This document shows positions 47,210 through 58,868 of a stretch of 64,000 nt of DNA, piece after piece. Location of the stretch: the NCBI GenBank assembly GCA_002964805.2, contig PUDQ02000001.1, positions 2,442,001 through 2,506,000 of the forward strand, given 5' to 3'. A program made the position numbers and the translations under genes. The stretch is from Trametes villosa. Lineage: Eukaryota > Basidiomycota > Agaricomycetes > Polyporales > Polyporaceae. Every line of letters starts with the position of its first letter. Positions within the stretch are counted from its first letter, which is position 1. The notes beneath the pieces are model-generated. The model saw nothing but the letters and a program-made list of their open reading frames with translations, was not told where the DNA came from and searched no databases.

Positions 47210-48829
47210 CGTGTCCGTTAGCGTGGGCGGACGTGGGCGTGAAGGGTCGTGACGGATGCCGTCAGGCGTGGAAGCAGCGGTGCGCAGACGGGAAAGAGGA
47301 GGAGGGAAAGAGAGGGAGCGCAGACGATCCCTGTCGAAGGCAGAGAGAGGAGAGGGCAGGAAAGAAATCGCAATCAGTATGTCGGGTCCCCAGGCACGGA
47401 GGGAGCACGGTGACGGATGGAGGCCCAGCGCGAGGTTCGCGTGCACCGCCCCGCCCCCACTTACGCTTAGACTGTGTGCGCGTGTGCTCTCTGAGTCCCC
47501 GGCACGCGTCGCCGTCGGAATGCAGTCGGTGGTGGCACGTCGCAGGGGTACGCTACGCGCCGCCACTAGTACGGTGCGTATGCGCACGAAAGGAGCTGGA
47601 CGCACAGGCGCGGACTGTGCGAGGAGACAAGACGAGGCCCTATGTTTTTCGTGCTCGCGGAGACAGAGGGGCGCGTGCGGGCGCCGGAGCCGGACGCGGA
47701 CGGTGCCTTCTGGGCGGTGTGGCGGCGTATCTCTAATCGGCCCCCCGCTCCGGGCAGCGCGGAGCCTGGCCGTCGACCTGGCAACGCCGCTGCGCCCGCG
47801 AGGCCGCCGCATCCTCGGTCTCTCACTGCCCGCCCGGGCCATCGATCGCCTCCGTGCAGATGCAATCTCCCGCTTAGCCGCCCTGAACGAGCGCGCGCTC
47901 AGATCGCCGCCGCGATCGCAACAAGCCCTCGATCGTCGCCCCTCGCCCGCTTCCGTATGTTTTGCTCGAGCCTCGACGCGCGACGCGTCCCCGGCGACCC
48001 TGCGGGCTAGAACGAAATGTGTACGTCTACACCACCTTGCGCAGGGCGTCCTCGGGTCGCCGCCTGACGGCAGCGGTATATGGGCGTCTTGCTTGTGTGA
48101 TGTCTTCTGTCCACCTCGCCTTCTGGCAGACGCCACCAGCTGTACATGTCGACCGCACCCCCCGCGCCCATCGCCGGGAGGCATGCGCAGCGCCATCCCG
48201 AGGGCGCCCAGAAGCAAAATCATCAGCGAATTGCGAATCAGCCGCCTCCCGCTTTCGATATCAACCGTCCTCTGTCGACTTCGCGGGATGTCTGCAGGCC
48301 GCAGGGTGATGGTAGCGCCTTCTTGCAATTCGGAAGTAAACTGAGGAGTGCAGCGCGTTCGCAGTCGACGCGGGCTCCAACCTTGCAGCTTCGATCCGTC
48401 AGGGAGGGGCGCATGTGAGGGGCGTCGGGTATGTCGCGCCAGTTGCGACGAATGGAGCGCGGACGGCGGCCACCCGACCCTTGTGTGCGCTCCGCCTCGC
48501 GTGTTTTTGTACGTCCTCGTCCTGACCGGATCATGTCAAGCCTGAGAGTGCCAGAAAATGACAAGACATGAGGCGCAAGAACCAGCTGCTGTGGTCAGCC
48601 CACAAGACTACCGGCCCACACCGGGACACCGGACTCGGCGAACGTATAGCAGCGAGCAGGCACGAGGCGGACGGCGGGAGCAGACGATGATTGGCAACAG
48701 AAGATCCGGGTGTGTATACGTACAATGCGACAGCCCTATAGATTATATGCAGTACAGTCATGACAGTGGAGAGCGAGGGATGGAAATGGTGGGGTGATGC
48801 CTGGTCATTATGTGCAGAGGTGCGACATA
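47210..48829. other. 1.6-kb GC-rich intergenic region
   Basis: Upstream of the Ser/Pro-rich gene and downstream of the SMP gene. Long open frames exist on both strands because stops are rare in GC-rich DNA, but their products are Arg/Ala/Pro-rich without family motifs. The part near 48560-48820 is more balanced and probably 3' UTR. Confidence 0.45.
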
Positions 48830-51800
48830 CTATGCGGATGTCCGTACGCGGCGCGGCGGGAGCGCAGGCGGCGGTCCGCGCCCGTTGGGGGCTTGGATGG
48901 GAGGTGTGGGCGGAGAGGAGGGCGTGGGGGTGAGGTCCATAGGCGAGTCGTAAACCTCCGACCTCTCGCGATCAGCTGCGTCGCGCAGGTCCGGGGTGCT
49001 CGTCTCGCTGCGCGCCGCGAGGCCATTCTGTCCCGGGGACGACGGCGGGGTGAGCGACAGGCGCTTCACCCGGTCCTTGGACGCGATCGAGTGCAGCGCC
49101 GCCGACGCCGGAGAGCGGTCCGCCTCGACAGGCCGTGGCACCTCGGGTTTCGACTGCAAGACGTGTGTCGAGTTCGCGCGCGGCGGGAGCGGCGGGGGCA
49201 CCGCGCGCGGTGGCGCCTCGGCTCCCTCCCCCGCGCCGTCACGGTCCTCGCCCGCCGCTGCAGGCAGCGAGTCCTGGTCCCGCCCCGAGAAGCCCGTCTG
49301 CGACACCGGCTCGCTCTTCGTCGCGCCCGCCGCACCCGCCGCGCCAGGGTTCTTCCACAGGCGGTACACGCTCTGCAGCGGCGGCGCCTTCTTCGTCTCC
49401 TGCGGGGCCGGCTGCGGCGCGACGTAGCCCATGGACATGACTTCCCCGCGATGGCTCGCGTGGATGCCGGGGATGGTCATCGTCTTCGGCGGCGGCGGCT
49501 GCGTGTGTATGGGCTCCGGCGGTCGTTCTGGCTCCTCTGGCGCGATGCCCAGCACCTGTGGGGCGCTTTCCCGGGACGACGTCGAGACGTGCGAGTCCGA
49601 CCGTTCGACCGGCAGCGCCGCAGGGGACGTGGATCGCGCCGAAGGCGCCTCCTCCACCCCTGCAGTGGGCGGCGAAGACGCCGTGAGGTGCGCCTGACCG
49701 GAAGCGGCGTCCGCTATGCCCTCCTTGGCCTTCCCTTTGCCGTCGAACGGGATAGCGACAGGCTCCGCGTCGGACGCCTGCTGATTGCTTCGCGACGAGG
49801 CTTCGCCGAGCGGCGCGCGCTCGCGCTCGCGCCTTTCCTCCACCGCAGCGCGCACCTCGGCGTAGCTCGGGCGCGTGACGTGCGTCCGGCTGTCAATCCG
49901 CCGCGGGTCTCCGTGCCCGGCGTCGGGGACCTCCTCCACCGCCGGCGCGGCCGGGGCAGCCGCTGGTGCGGACGCGGTGGAAGAGGCGGACGACGCGTTC
50001 TCCCGCCGGAAGTTGCCCCAGTTGACGCCCCACTTGCGCATTGCTTCCTTTGCGGTGTTGCTGAGCGCCTGCTTGTCGCCGGCACGAGACTTCAGTGTCT
50101 GAAGGAACGAGCTCGGGCTTGCAGGGCCTTGACGGGGCGAGCTACCACTTGGTGCTGGACTCCTGGGCCTGTACGAAGCCATTTGAGAGTCTGAACCGTC
50201 ATCGGAGAAGTCGCCTGCATGAGAGGAGAACGAGGCCGCCCTGGATGACGCCGACCGAGAGTGTTGGGAAGAGCTACGCCGATTTGAAGCAGTCGGCGTG
50301 AGATATTGGCTCTCATCGTCGTCGGGGTCCGCAGAGGGGGTTGTGTCATCCTGCGAGTCAGAAGTGGCGACGTTCGGAGTCGAGCTCGACCTCCGTCCAA
50401 CGGATGCGTCTGGCCCACTTGTGCGCCCGCGCGACTCGTCCTCGTCTACCTCAGACGCGGGGGCTGAGGTAGAGGCTACCGAGCCATTCTCTTCTTGGAC
50501 GCCTGTAAACCAACTTCGCCGCCGCGTTGCAGTGGACGAGCTCACAGCCGATGTGACAGCAGCTTCCGTAGTCGCCGATCGTGCAAGGGGGACGGAATCG
50601 GAGAGGGAAGGGTCGGTAGTCGTCTCAACATCTGCCGATCGTGACCGCTGCACTGGGGGGTGCTCTGCTGAATCGGGTTTGGGGGGTTCCGATGTAGTGC
50701 CAGAAGCTGGGATGCTAGTGCCATCTCCAGGGGGGGCTTCTTCGTCGGGCGAGGTGGGAGTTGACTCTTCACGACGCGAAGCGTCAGCCCAGATACCGCC
50801 GCGATGGTGATATTGCGAGCTCTCGAAGAACGCAATGTCGTCCATGTTGGGTAGCACGACGGATTCTTGGATCTATCCCGACAAGGTCAGACGCATATTA
50901 CCAGACATGATGTGTCCAATGCATACCACTTCTTTCACTTTGGACTCGATAGTGCTGAGAATCATGCCCCAAGTGATTTGGCGATCGCTCACGACGGGCT
51001 CCACGTCCAGGACGACCCTCGGCATTTGCGTGAAAGCATACCAGATACGACTGCTCGGCGGCCGCTTGACTTTAACGAGCAAGTTACCCTCGATCTCCCG
51101 GAGCACCAGCGCCAGCACGAGCTTCACCGTGTACGTCTTGAACCGCGCACCGAGGTTGATCGTTGCCGTTGCCTCCACCGTAACCCTGACCTCTCCCTTA
51201 TAGGAAAGGTGGACCTCCAGCGCCGCATCGCCCTCCTTCGTGAGCTCCTTCAGCATAGGCTTGCTGAACGTCGGCGCGCGGTTCCCGACGGAGACCTCCT
51301 TGACGACGATGTCCGTGAGGAAGCCCGGCCGCTTCACCTTCGAGAGCTTCTTCATGAGCCGCCCGATGATGTACGCCTCCAACGTCTGCGTGCGGTAGTA
51401 GCTGAAGAAGATGCGCCCGATGAGCGCGTTCAGCCAGCGCATCGGGATGACGTCCGGCTGCTCGTCGAGCGTCGCGACGAGGTGCGACATGTCGTCCGGC
51501 TTGAACACCGGCCGCAGCGGCTCGAGCGTCGCCGTGTTCGGCGGGTGGTCCGACGCGTGCACGAGCGCGAGGTACCAGTCCTCCATCTCCACCGCCGAGC
51601 GCACGAAGATGAACCACGGCGTGGACGGGTCCAGCGCGAGCTCCCGCGCCTCCTCCTTGCGCCGCTCGAGCTCCGCGAGCCGTTCGCGCTCCCTCTGCCG
51701 CTGCTTCGCGTTCCCGCCCTTCTCGTCGACGAGCTCCTCGATGTTCTCCTCCTCGCCCAGTTTCATCTCCCGTGTCACGCTCGGCATCTCCTTCCCTCCC

Positions 51801-52357
51801 TCTCCGCCCGATGCGCCCTTCGGCTTGAGGCAGATCGCGTTCCGCTTCGCGAACAGCTCGCCGTCCGGGAGGCCCTCGGGGAACACGACGACGTCGTGCC
51901 CGCTCAGCTCGATCGCCGCCTCGCACTCCGTCATCGTCTCGTCCTCGTACAGGTACAGCACCTTGCCCTTCAGCGCGACGTACCACATGTCCTTCGGGCG
52001 GGAGCGCTTCGGGTCCTTCGAACGTGCGTCGAGGAAGCCCTTCACGAGCCCGACGTACGACGTGTCGTCCGGGGTCTCCTCAAACGTCCGCCGGACGGTA
52101 AGCCAGCCTTTCCGCGGCCGCGGGAGGTCGTTCACTTCGGCAGGGGAGGGTGCGGCGGTGGTTGATGGGGGGTCTGCCTGCTCCGCCCCCTCCGCCTCGG
52201 ATTGCGCCTCGAGCTCATGACGCTTGAACTTGCTTCCATCGGGATCGCCAACAGGGACGGAGGTGTAAACAGTGTAAAAGATCGCGGCGAGGACGACGAG
52301 CGGGAGGAAGGTCAGTCCGCCGAGCACGTACGCATAGAAGAGCGCTTTCAGGGACAT
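48830..52357 (-). CDS. NVJ2: SMP-domain membrane-contact lipid-transfer protein (Nvj2/TEX2-like)
   Basis: About 1,157 aa in two exons with one 52-bp intron near 50850-50900. It begins with a transmembrane helix ([20 protein letters not shown]) for ER anchoring. A PH-like region follows ([20 protein letters not shown]; ...[19 protein letters not shown]), then the SMP lipid-binding domain ([40 protein letters not shown], and [20 protein letters not shown]), ending [27 protein letters not shown] is the order of yeast Nvj2 and human TEX2, which move lipids at ER-vacuole/ER-Golgi contacts. The C-terminal ~650 residues are disordered, Ser/Pro-rich, closing with [13 protein letters not shown]. Confidence 0.9.
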
Positions 52358-52844
52358 CTGGCGTCTTGCATTCTAGTCAGGTTTCGCACACGCACAGCGA
52401 ACGGAGCGGACTGACTGGGGGGTGGCAGCGAGCTCGCTCAGCGCTGAGCCCGAGGGATGGTGTAGAGCATGGAATACGTGGTGGACGGCGCCTCCACTGC
52501 CGCCGCCAGGCGCGGTGAGGTCACCGCATACAGCCGTCCCACGCACACGTGCGCACCTCCCCCTCGGCTGCAGCCCAGAATGCCCGCCACCGTTCCGTCC
52601 TTCCTCTTCCTCTCCGCGACGAACACGACAGATGTAGCACGGGCGGTGACATTTCAGCGACGTATCCAACACATAGGCGAATACCGAAATAAACATAAGG
52701 CCCATCAAACCGTCTACCCGAGGCGACATAAAACGCAGCCTACACGACAGGGATCCGCGACTCGGAGGCGATGCTACCAAACGAACACACACACAAGGGC
52801 CCGGGAGGGTATCGCAACACAGGATTCGCAGCCCCAAGACGTAC
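52358..52844. other. SMP-gene promoter region
   Basis: 487 bp upstream of the SMP gene and just past the 3' end of the next minus-strand gene. No RNA or gene seen. Confidence 0.5.
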
Positions 52845-53839
52845 TCAGCCCTCTCGGTGGCTGCTACGCGAGTAACACGTCCGTCCGCGCGCCGCACACG
52901 CCCTCGCCCCCTCGGGCGCCGTCCGCTGGCGGCGCGTCGACAGGGGCCGCGAGAACATGCCCTTGGACATCTGCTCCTGCACCGGCGGCAGCTGCGCGTA
53001 CCAGTGCCCGGCCTCGTACCGCCAGCGCTCAACGAGCGGGAACGGCTTCGCGACCAGTGGCGGGAACACGTCGTTCAGCGCCGGGTGCGTCGGCACGGGC
53101 AGCCTGTTCCCGAACGCCGCATCCTGGTACGGGATTAGACACGCGGAGGCCCGCGGCAGGGACGGGCATGGCGTCACGACGATGGTCGGTATTGACGGGT
53201 CGTCGTTAATGATCACAAGCGGGCCCTCCGACTTCTGTGCATGGCAGTGCGTGAGCGTGGCTTCGGGGGCGAATGAATGGATCGGGAAAGGACGTACTCT
53301 GTCTGAGGAACGCCGCCGCACTTGTGGCGGTAATGCGGATGCTGGTCGTGACGACGAGGCACCGTCAGCATCTGCGCCATGCGGCAGCCGCACAGGCACC
53401 ACGTCCCGCTCTGCGGGCTGTCGCAGCGGAACGATGATGAGCACTGGGGAGAAGAGCGCACCCTGCAGAGCGAACAGGGACGCACCTCGAAGTACTCCTC
53501 GCGCGCGTGCGCCGCTTCCAGGTCCGCGAACAGCTGCGCGAGCTGCTCCACGTCGTCATGCAGCGTGCTGCTGAGTGTCTTGTAGACAGGGGTGAGGGTC
53601 CGCGAGCAGATGTCCGAGACGCTGCTCCATGCGAGCTGTGGGAGCGGCCTGACCAACCCGTACAGATCCTCGACGTTGAGGGTCTGCCGTGCATCGCTTC
53701 AGCAATGTCCCTGGCCTTCTTCACCGACGATCCTACGCACCAGCAGCTCCCTCTCGCTCCCCGAGGGCGAGCACTGCTCGCCTAAGTCGACGGCGGACAG
53801 CAGGGTCCTCGCCGCGGCCTGAGACAGTCGTGCAAGCAT
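52845..53839 (-). CDS. Uncharacterised protein, central exon unresolved
   Basis: No family recognised. Exon 1 (53741-53839) gives MLARLSQAAARTLLSAVDLG; exon 2 (53486-53683) gives TLNVEDLYGLVRPLPQLAWS and a helical segment ending HAREEYFE; the last exon (to TGA 52845) gives KSEGPLVIINDDPSIPTIVV, HPALNDVFPPLVAKPFPLVE and RWRYEAGHWYAQLPPVQEQM. Between them lie about 150 bp readable in two frames: one Cys-rich (CDSPQSGTWCLCGCRMAQML), the other Pro/Val-rich (LIIVPLRQPAERDVVPVRLP). Frame arithmetic with usual splice sites allows the Cys-rich reading if a GTGCCT donor is used. The Leu/Ala/Arg-rich N-terminus could be a mitochondrial presequence. Confidence 0.55.
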
Positions 53840-54459
53840 ACTAGATCGTCGCTGGCGCGTGCGGAGTGCAAGTACAGGCTATGTATAGCAAGAAGAGTGG
53901 GTGGCGCTAGCTTGGGGTGGACGCAAGACGACCAGTCATCTGCAGGGCCGCACAGGCATGAGGGCTGGCTGCAAGAGAGCAGCGGGAGAGGCAGAGGGCT
54001 GAGCGCGTGCGGGGCAGGCTGGGGACGCTCGGCGATTCAAATGCTCCGATTGGCCCGGCTGAGTCAATCACCCGGTCCCGGCCTCCCGCCCCCTGCCATT
54101 CTGGGCATAGTCCCCCACACCCCAGATTACGATCTGCGCTGCACCGATCGTGGCTGTCGTCACCTCTGTTCACGGGCCTGGGCCAGCTGACCGCGAAGAC
54201 GCGATCGAGGGTGCTTCGGACTCATTCAGTCATATATTCCAAGATGATTGTACAGCGTATGATATTACGGAGGTCGAGTCTATGGCGAGATAACGAGCGA
54301 CGTATGCTACAGGTCAACCGAACGGCCCAGGGCCCGGGAATACATCATGTGCACGAGAGAGCGATGCAATGCAAGAGAAAAGTGCGACGAGCGGAACGAC
54401 AATGTACGGAGAGCAAGGAGTGGTGGGGAGGCGCGTAAAAGGCAAACAAGAATGCAGCC
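53840..54459. other. Intergenic region
   Basis: Promoter of the gene ending at 52845 and 3' flank of the next gene. Nothing recognisable. Confidence 0.45.
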
Positions 54460-55844
54460 TCACAGGTGCTGGAAACCATCTAACCGGGTATTGGAAGGGT
54501 GACCCGTCGACGTAGCAGGCACGGCGAAAGCGGTCGTCCAGTCGATGGGCCCGCCGAACATGTCGGCACCGGGCCAGTCTGGTTGTGGCGCCGATGCGGT
54601 GGCGGTCGACGTGGTGGCGGAGGGTTGGAACCACGACCACTCGGGGTCGAACATGAAGTCCTGCTGGGCGTCGCCGGAAAATGCCTGCTCGTCCAGGCCC
54701 TCGAACGAGAAGTCGTCCATCAGAGTCTCGTCGCCCATCCCATCCGACGACACATCCCCGTCGTAAAACTCGTCCTCGCCACCGTCGACCGTCATCGTCT
54801 CGTCCTCTTCCTCCTCCTCGACGTCAGTCGGCAGGTGGCTGCAGACGTCAAGCTCACGTAACGGGAGGATTGGCTCCGAGTGCCGCCTGACGAAGTCTTT
54901 GGGGTCGTAATGGCAGTCGCCACGGAGGATCGGCGGCTTGTACGCCCGGACCGGCTTGGGCTGCACGATCTCCAGCCGGCGCGGGAGCTGGGTCTGGTGA
55001 GGGGCGATCGATGACGGCCCTGCGGCAGAAGGAGGGCACGCGAGATTATCTGTGATCGGACGCGTGGCGGGGGCATCTGGGGGCGGCGGGGCGATCTGCG
55101 CGAGCTGTTCCTGGAGAAAAAGCGGGAACTGGAGCGCGGCGAGGTTCGCAGGCTCGCTGTGTCGCCGTGCGCCTGCCAAGCCGCTGGTGGCCTCGTTCGA
55201 GGGGAAGGCAGCGGGGGGCTCGGGCTGGCAGGCGTCGAAGGCATAGGTCGAGAAGGCATTGGGAGAAAGGGGCGCAGATCCCGGGAAGGGTTGGACGTAA
55301 GCGCATTCGAGCTCGCCCCTCGCCTTCGCTTCTGGGGCGAACGCCGGGGCCTGGTGGCCGAAGAGCGAGGTGGGGAAGTCGGGCAGCCAGCCGAAGGCCT
55401 CGCTGAGGGCAGGCGTCGTGACTGAGCTGTCAGACGCTGGCGTGGGATAGTCGACGGGAGAGGAAGACGCCAGGTATGCGCTCGAACCGTAGCTTGATCG
55501 AGACAGGGAGCGAACGATCGGCGATTGCGGGTTTGGAGGGGACATGTCGGCGCCGCATCTCTGCAGCTCTGACAGCTCCTCGCAGACGGGGAACTCGAAC
55601 TGTGCCAGCCCGTCCTCGGAAAAATCTGCGAAAAGTTTCAAGATCAGACGAGCTCGTGTGGCGGCACGAGTGCGGTGTACCCACCGTAAGAGCCCTGATC
55701 CAGGTCTTCGTAGAGATAGTGCAGGACGTCTGCCTCGCAGGACATCCCTGCGGCAGGAAGAGAAGAAGAACCGTTATTCACAAATGGGAACTGGTAGCTG
55801 CGGGAGGTCGAAGGGCCCGCGGCAGACGCAAAGTTGAAGGCCAT
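54460..55844 (-). CDS. Uncharacterised acidic protein with two RRHSEP motifs (441 aa)
   Basis: Two exons, 55685-55844 and 54460-55625, joined across a 59-bp intron in phase 1 (SY|DFSEDGLAQF). No family recognised. The N-terminal half is Ser/Pro/Ala-rich. The hexapeptide RRHSEP occurs twice: ARRHSEPANL in the middle and VRRHSEPILPLREL after the well-ordered block RAYKPPILRGDCHYDPKDFV. RRxS fits PKA-type phosphorylation and RxxSxP fits 14-3-3 binding. A long acidic stretch (DVEEEEEDETM) and an aromatic-acidic C-terminal region (MFDPEWSWF; QPDWPGADMFGGPIDW) look like activation domains, but no DNA-binding domain is visible. A transcriptional coregulator is a guess only. Confidence 0.7.
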
Positions 55845-58800
55845 GGTGGCAGGAGCAGCTGCAGAAGAGTGAAGTGGGAGGGAACGACGAGCGGTGGGCG
55901 ACTCGGCCCAAGCGTCGCGCGGAGATGATATATAGCGAGCATCTTCGGGAGTGGCGTGTGCGCAAGGGGAGCCCGAGACAACAGCGGATTTGGGCACACG
56001 TTGCGGCTGGTTGCAGAGAAGCTGGTGCGAAGCCGTCCATGAAAGGAGCGTTTGCGGCATCCGCGCGGGCGCCTGTTGATATCCGGATTGATCAGCCCGG
56101 CGTTCTGGGAAATGGAGAGAGGCAGGTCCCCATCGCGGACAATAGATCCTTGTCCCACAAAGGGCCCACCGCTGCGCGCATTCTCGGCGGGCCATGGCGA
56201 GGGCACGCGTGCGGGCACAATGACCCTCGTCGAACAAGAGAACTGGACCAAGGGAAGGAGGCGGGCGACTTACGAGGGCGTCAAGCTCGCGGAGCTCACA
56301 AACCTCGTTTGCGGCGCGGCACTGGGTCAGAGGGCGCACGGAGTGGCTCTGATCAACGCCAGACAGGAGGCCCTCCGCCGCAGGGGCGGTCATGCTGCAG
56401 TTGCCACTGGAAACATCAGATAGACTCGGAGCGAGGCCGGGCGTGGATGGATGGATTATCTTCATGCGCTTGTGGGGCGGCTGGGCGCCGAGGGCGGGGG
56501 AGGGGGCGCGCTTGTATGCGAAGCAGGGCATGGGCGGGGGAGGAGGGCGGGGGCGGAGGGGGCATGTTGGGACGGAGCTGCGAGACTAAATAAACGTCGC
56601 CTGCTGATTCGGAGGAGGAGGAGAGGGACGGAAGCTGTGAGATGTGTGAGAGACCGCATCCGAGAAAGCTTCCAAGAGTGTTCCAAGTCAGCCCGATCCG
56701 GAAGTGCGACCACAATCGCGTCCGGGATGCCAACTATCGCCCGCAAGCCGAGTATCAGCCCATCGCAGCCCCCGCCGAATCTCAATCAGGCATGATATCC
56801 ATCACCCTCCCCTCTCCATCCCAATATCCACGATCCCTCGCCCACCCATCCTGTGCAGTATGCATACCCTCAGACCAACTCGCCGCCGGGTCACGCAGTG
56901 TGCCGTTAATGTGACATGATGCCCGTCGTCCGCCGCTGCGCTGTCTGTTTTTGCGTTTGGGGATGCTGTCATCATCCGTCGCCGCTGCTTCCTTGCGAGC
57001 TGTGTCCCTTGGAACTGTATACCGTCCAATCACGCTCTGTACACATCACTGATCGCATCCTCCTACAGGGCAATGTCCAAACCTTGAATAGAACAGCCTT
57101 CTCAACCTGATATGCCCGGGCGCCGAATTCCTTCGCCGCGTTGTCCAATACTATTCGCCACCGCTGCGCGATCGGCCCTGGCTGTACTTATGAGGATCCC
57201 GGCTTCCTCCCACTGCAGCTGTCCTCGGCTCTCACCCTGTTCATGCCCAGTCGCCTTGTCCTGCACTCGTATCCAGCCTGCGTCGCAACAGAGCCAGAGA
57301 CGTCTCCATACATACAGCGCACGTCCGCCGAGCATCCCGCAAGCTCAGAGTCCGTGCCTGGGCAGCCGCCAATGATTGCACCGAACGAACCTTCGTTGGC
57401 ATGACACATGCGCGGGCCCAACGCCATTATTATGCCCTCACCGTCTTCTCGCGCCCGAGCCGGCGGCGTGTCGCGAATTAGACGACGCGAGCCTGGAGTC
57501 GGCCGTGCAATTGCCTCCTCCACTCCCGCGCCTCGCGCTAGCCGGCGTAGTAGCGCTACACGTGCCCCGGCCTCGCGGCGGCGTGCCACTGCAGTCGTCG
57601 CCGCGGGACCAAGTAGGCCGCAGAGCGGCGAACGAAGGCTGCAGTCGCCGCCCGTCCGCGGAGGGTGCCACCCCAGGGTGGCATGTCATGCCACCATGGC
57701 GTGCGCGGAAGATGCGAAACAACGATTCCGAACGCGGCGACACATGCAAGGCGCCGCCGTTCACGGCACCCTCGTCAGGGCGCAACTGCGACCGCGGTTC
57801 AGCGTTTGATTGTTCTCAGCCGCTGCGGCGAACAGAGAAGCGCGCCCTGCGGGACACACGGCGCAGTGGCATAGCTCGCCTGGGTGGCGGCGCACATTCC
57901 AGCGGCCTGCGAGGTGAACGTTCATGATGCACCACCGCTTCCCAGATCAACGCACGCCAGGCCTCGATCCCAACGCGGGTGCGCGCGCGCGGCCCTGGGT
58001 GCGTGCCCACGCCCGTGTGCACCCTCGTCCGGATCGGGCGCTGGCCCAACCATACGCGGCGCTCGCGCAAATGAACAGGGCAGGGTCCAATGCAATGCGG
58101 GAGCCGCCGCGGTCACGGTGGGACGCCCGAACCGCGTCGCATGAAAAGCTTGAGGCCTGATGATCTCGCCGTCGACGTCTCGGAGCTGCGCGACGCCTTC
58201 TGCCCGGGTGGCTGCATTGACTGAAGGCGCGGCGACGAGCTTCCTTCCGCCATGCACTGGGGCAGATATCCAGCCGCTGCGGCGGGGTGTCATCATCATG
58301 CGGTAGGAGGCCGGACTCACCGGCACCCCTGGGGGCTGGCGCGGCCGCACCCATCCAGAGCCTGCGAGCATCGCCTGCGGAAGGGACGCTGGGGACACCT
58401 TCTGTTGCGTTCCTGCGAGGCTCAGGTGCCGACGGAGCCCGGATGAAGAGCGAGAAGGCGGGTTGCGGACACAGAACGCTGATCAACGTTCTGATTTGTG
58501 GATGCCAGGATATCCAGTGCACCGAAATAGGCTTCTGCCGCGCGCTGCCACACGTTTCCACCGTCTTGCGCGGCATATGGATCGAGTGTCGTGGTCATCG
58601 GATCGAACGCTGGCTCGAGCACCGGTGCCCTTCCGTGCATGTTCTAAAACATGCGAACGTGAGCGGGTGTTCGATGAGCGAATGGTCAGCCTCTTGTGTG
58701 TATACCGGGTACGGGCGTAGTGGGACTCCATCACGACCCAGATATATCATCAACTCGTAGCAGTCAGATTTCACGACATCCACATAAACTTACACACCCA

Positions 58801-58868
58801 TCATACGCAAGAAGCTAGCTGCGGCATCAGCTGGGTGAACACGACCGAACCACCGCAGGCACGGCTCA
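55845..58868. other. 3.0-kb intergenic region with a compound palindrome
   Basis: No gene supported. Frames as long as 295 aa on either strand overlap the upstream region of the RRHSEP gene but lack motifs and plausible splicing. The notable sequence is the overlapping inverted repeat at 57666-57695, listed separately. Confidence 0.45.
57666..57695. repeat. Overlapping double palindrome with three TGCCACC half-sites
   Basis: Bases 57666-57683 form TGCCACCC-CA-GGGTGGCA (8-bp arms, 2-bp spacer), and 57677-57695 form GGTGGCATG-T-CATGCCACC (9-bp arms, 1-bp spacer). The middle arm is shared, giving three alternating half-sites. It could be a binding site for a dimeric or multimeric factor, or a cruciform. 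Confidence 0.6.

Noticed and set aside
46949..48328. 459-aa minus-strand open frame covering the start of the Ser/Pro-rich gene
   Set aside because: Only its C-terminal part (from the ATG at 47209) matches the spliced gene; the upstream part is Arg-rich filler, so I kept the ATG at 47209.
47256..48344. 362-aa open frame on the plus strand upstream of the Ser/Pro-rich gene
   Set aside because: Lies in very GC-rich DNA, and the minus strand is open over the same bases. Product is Arg/Ala/Pro-rich with no motif and no spliced extension.
55644..56531. 295-aa minus-strand frame upstream of the RRHSEP gene
   Set aside because: Only the last ~70 codons (from ATG 55844) connect by splicing to the conserved part. 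The upstream portion shows no motif, so it is promoter/leader.
57408..57927. 130-180-aa frames around the palindrome
   Set aside because: Ala/Arg/Pro-rich products on both strands in GC-rich DNA without motifs.
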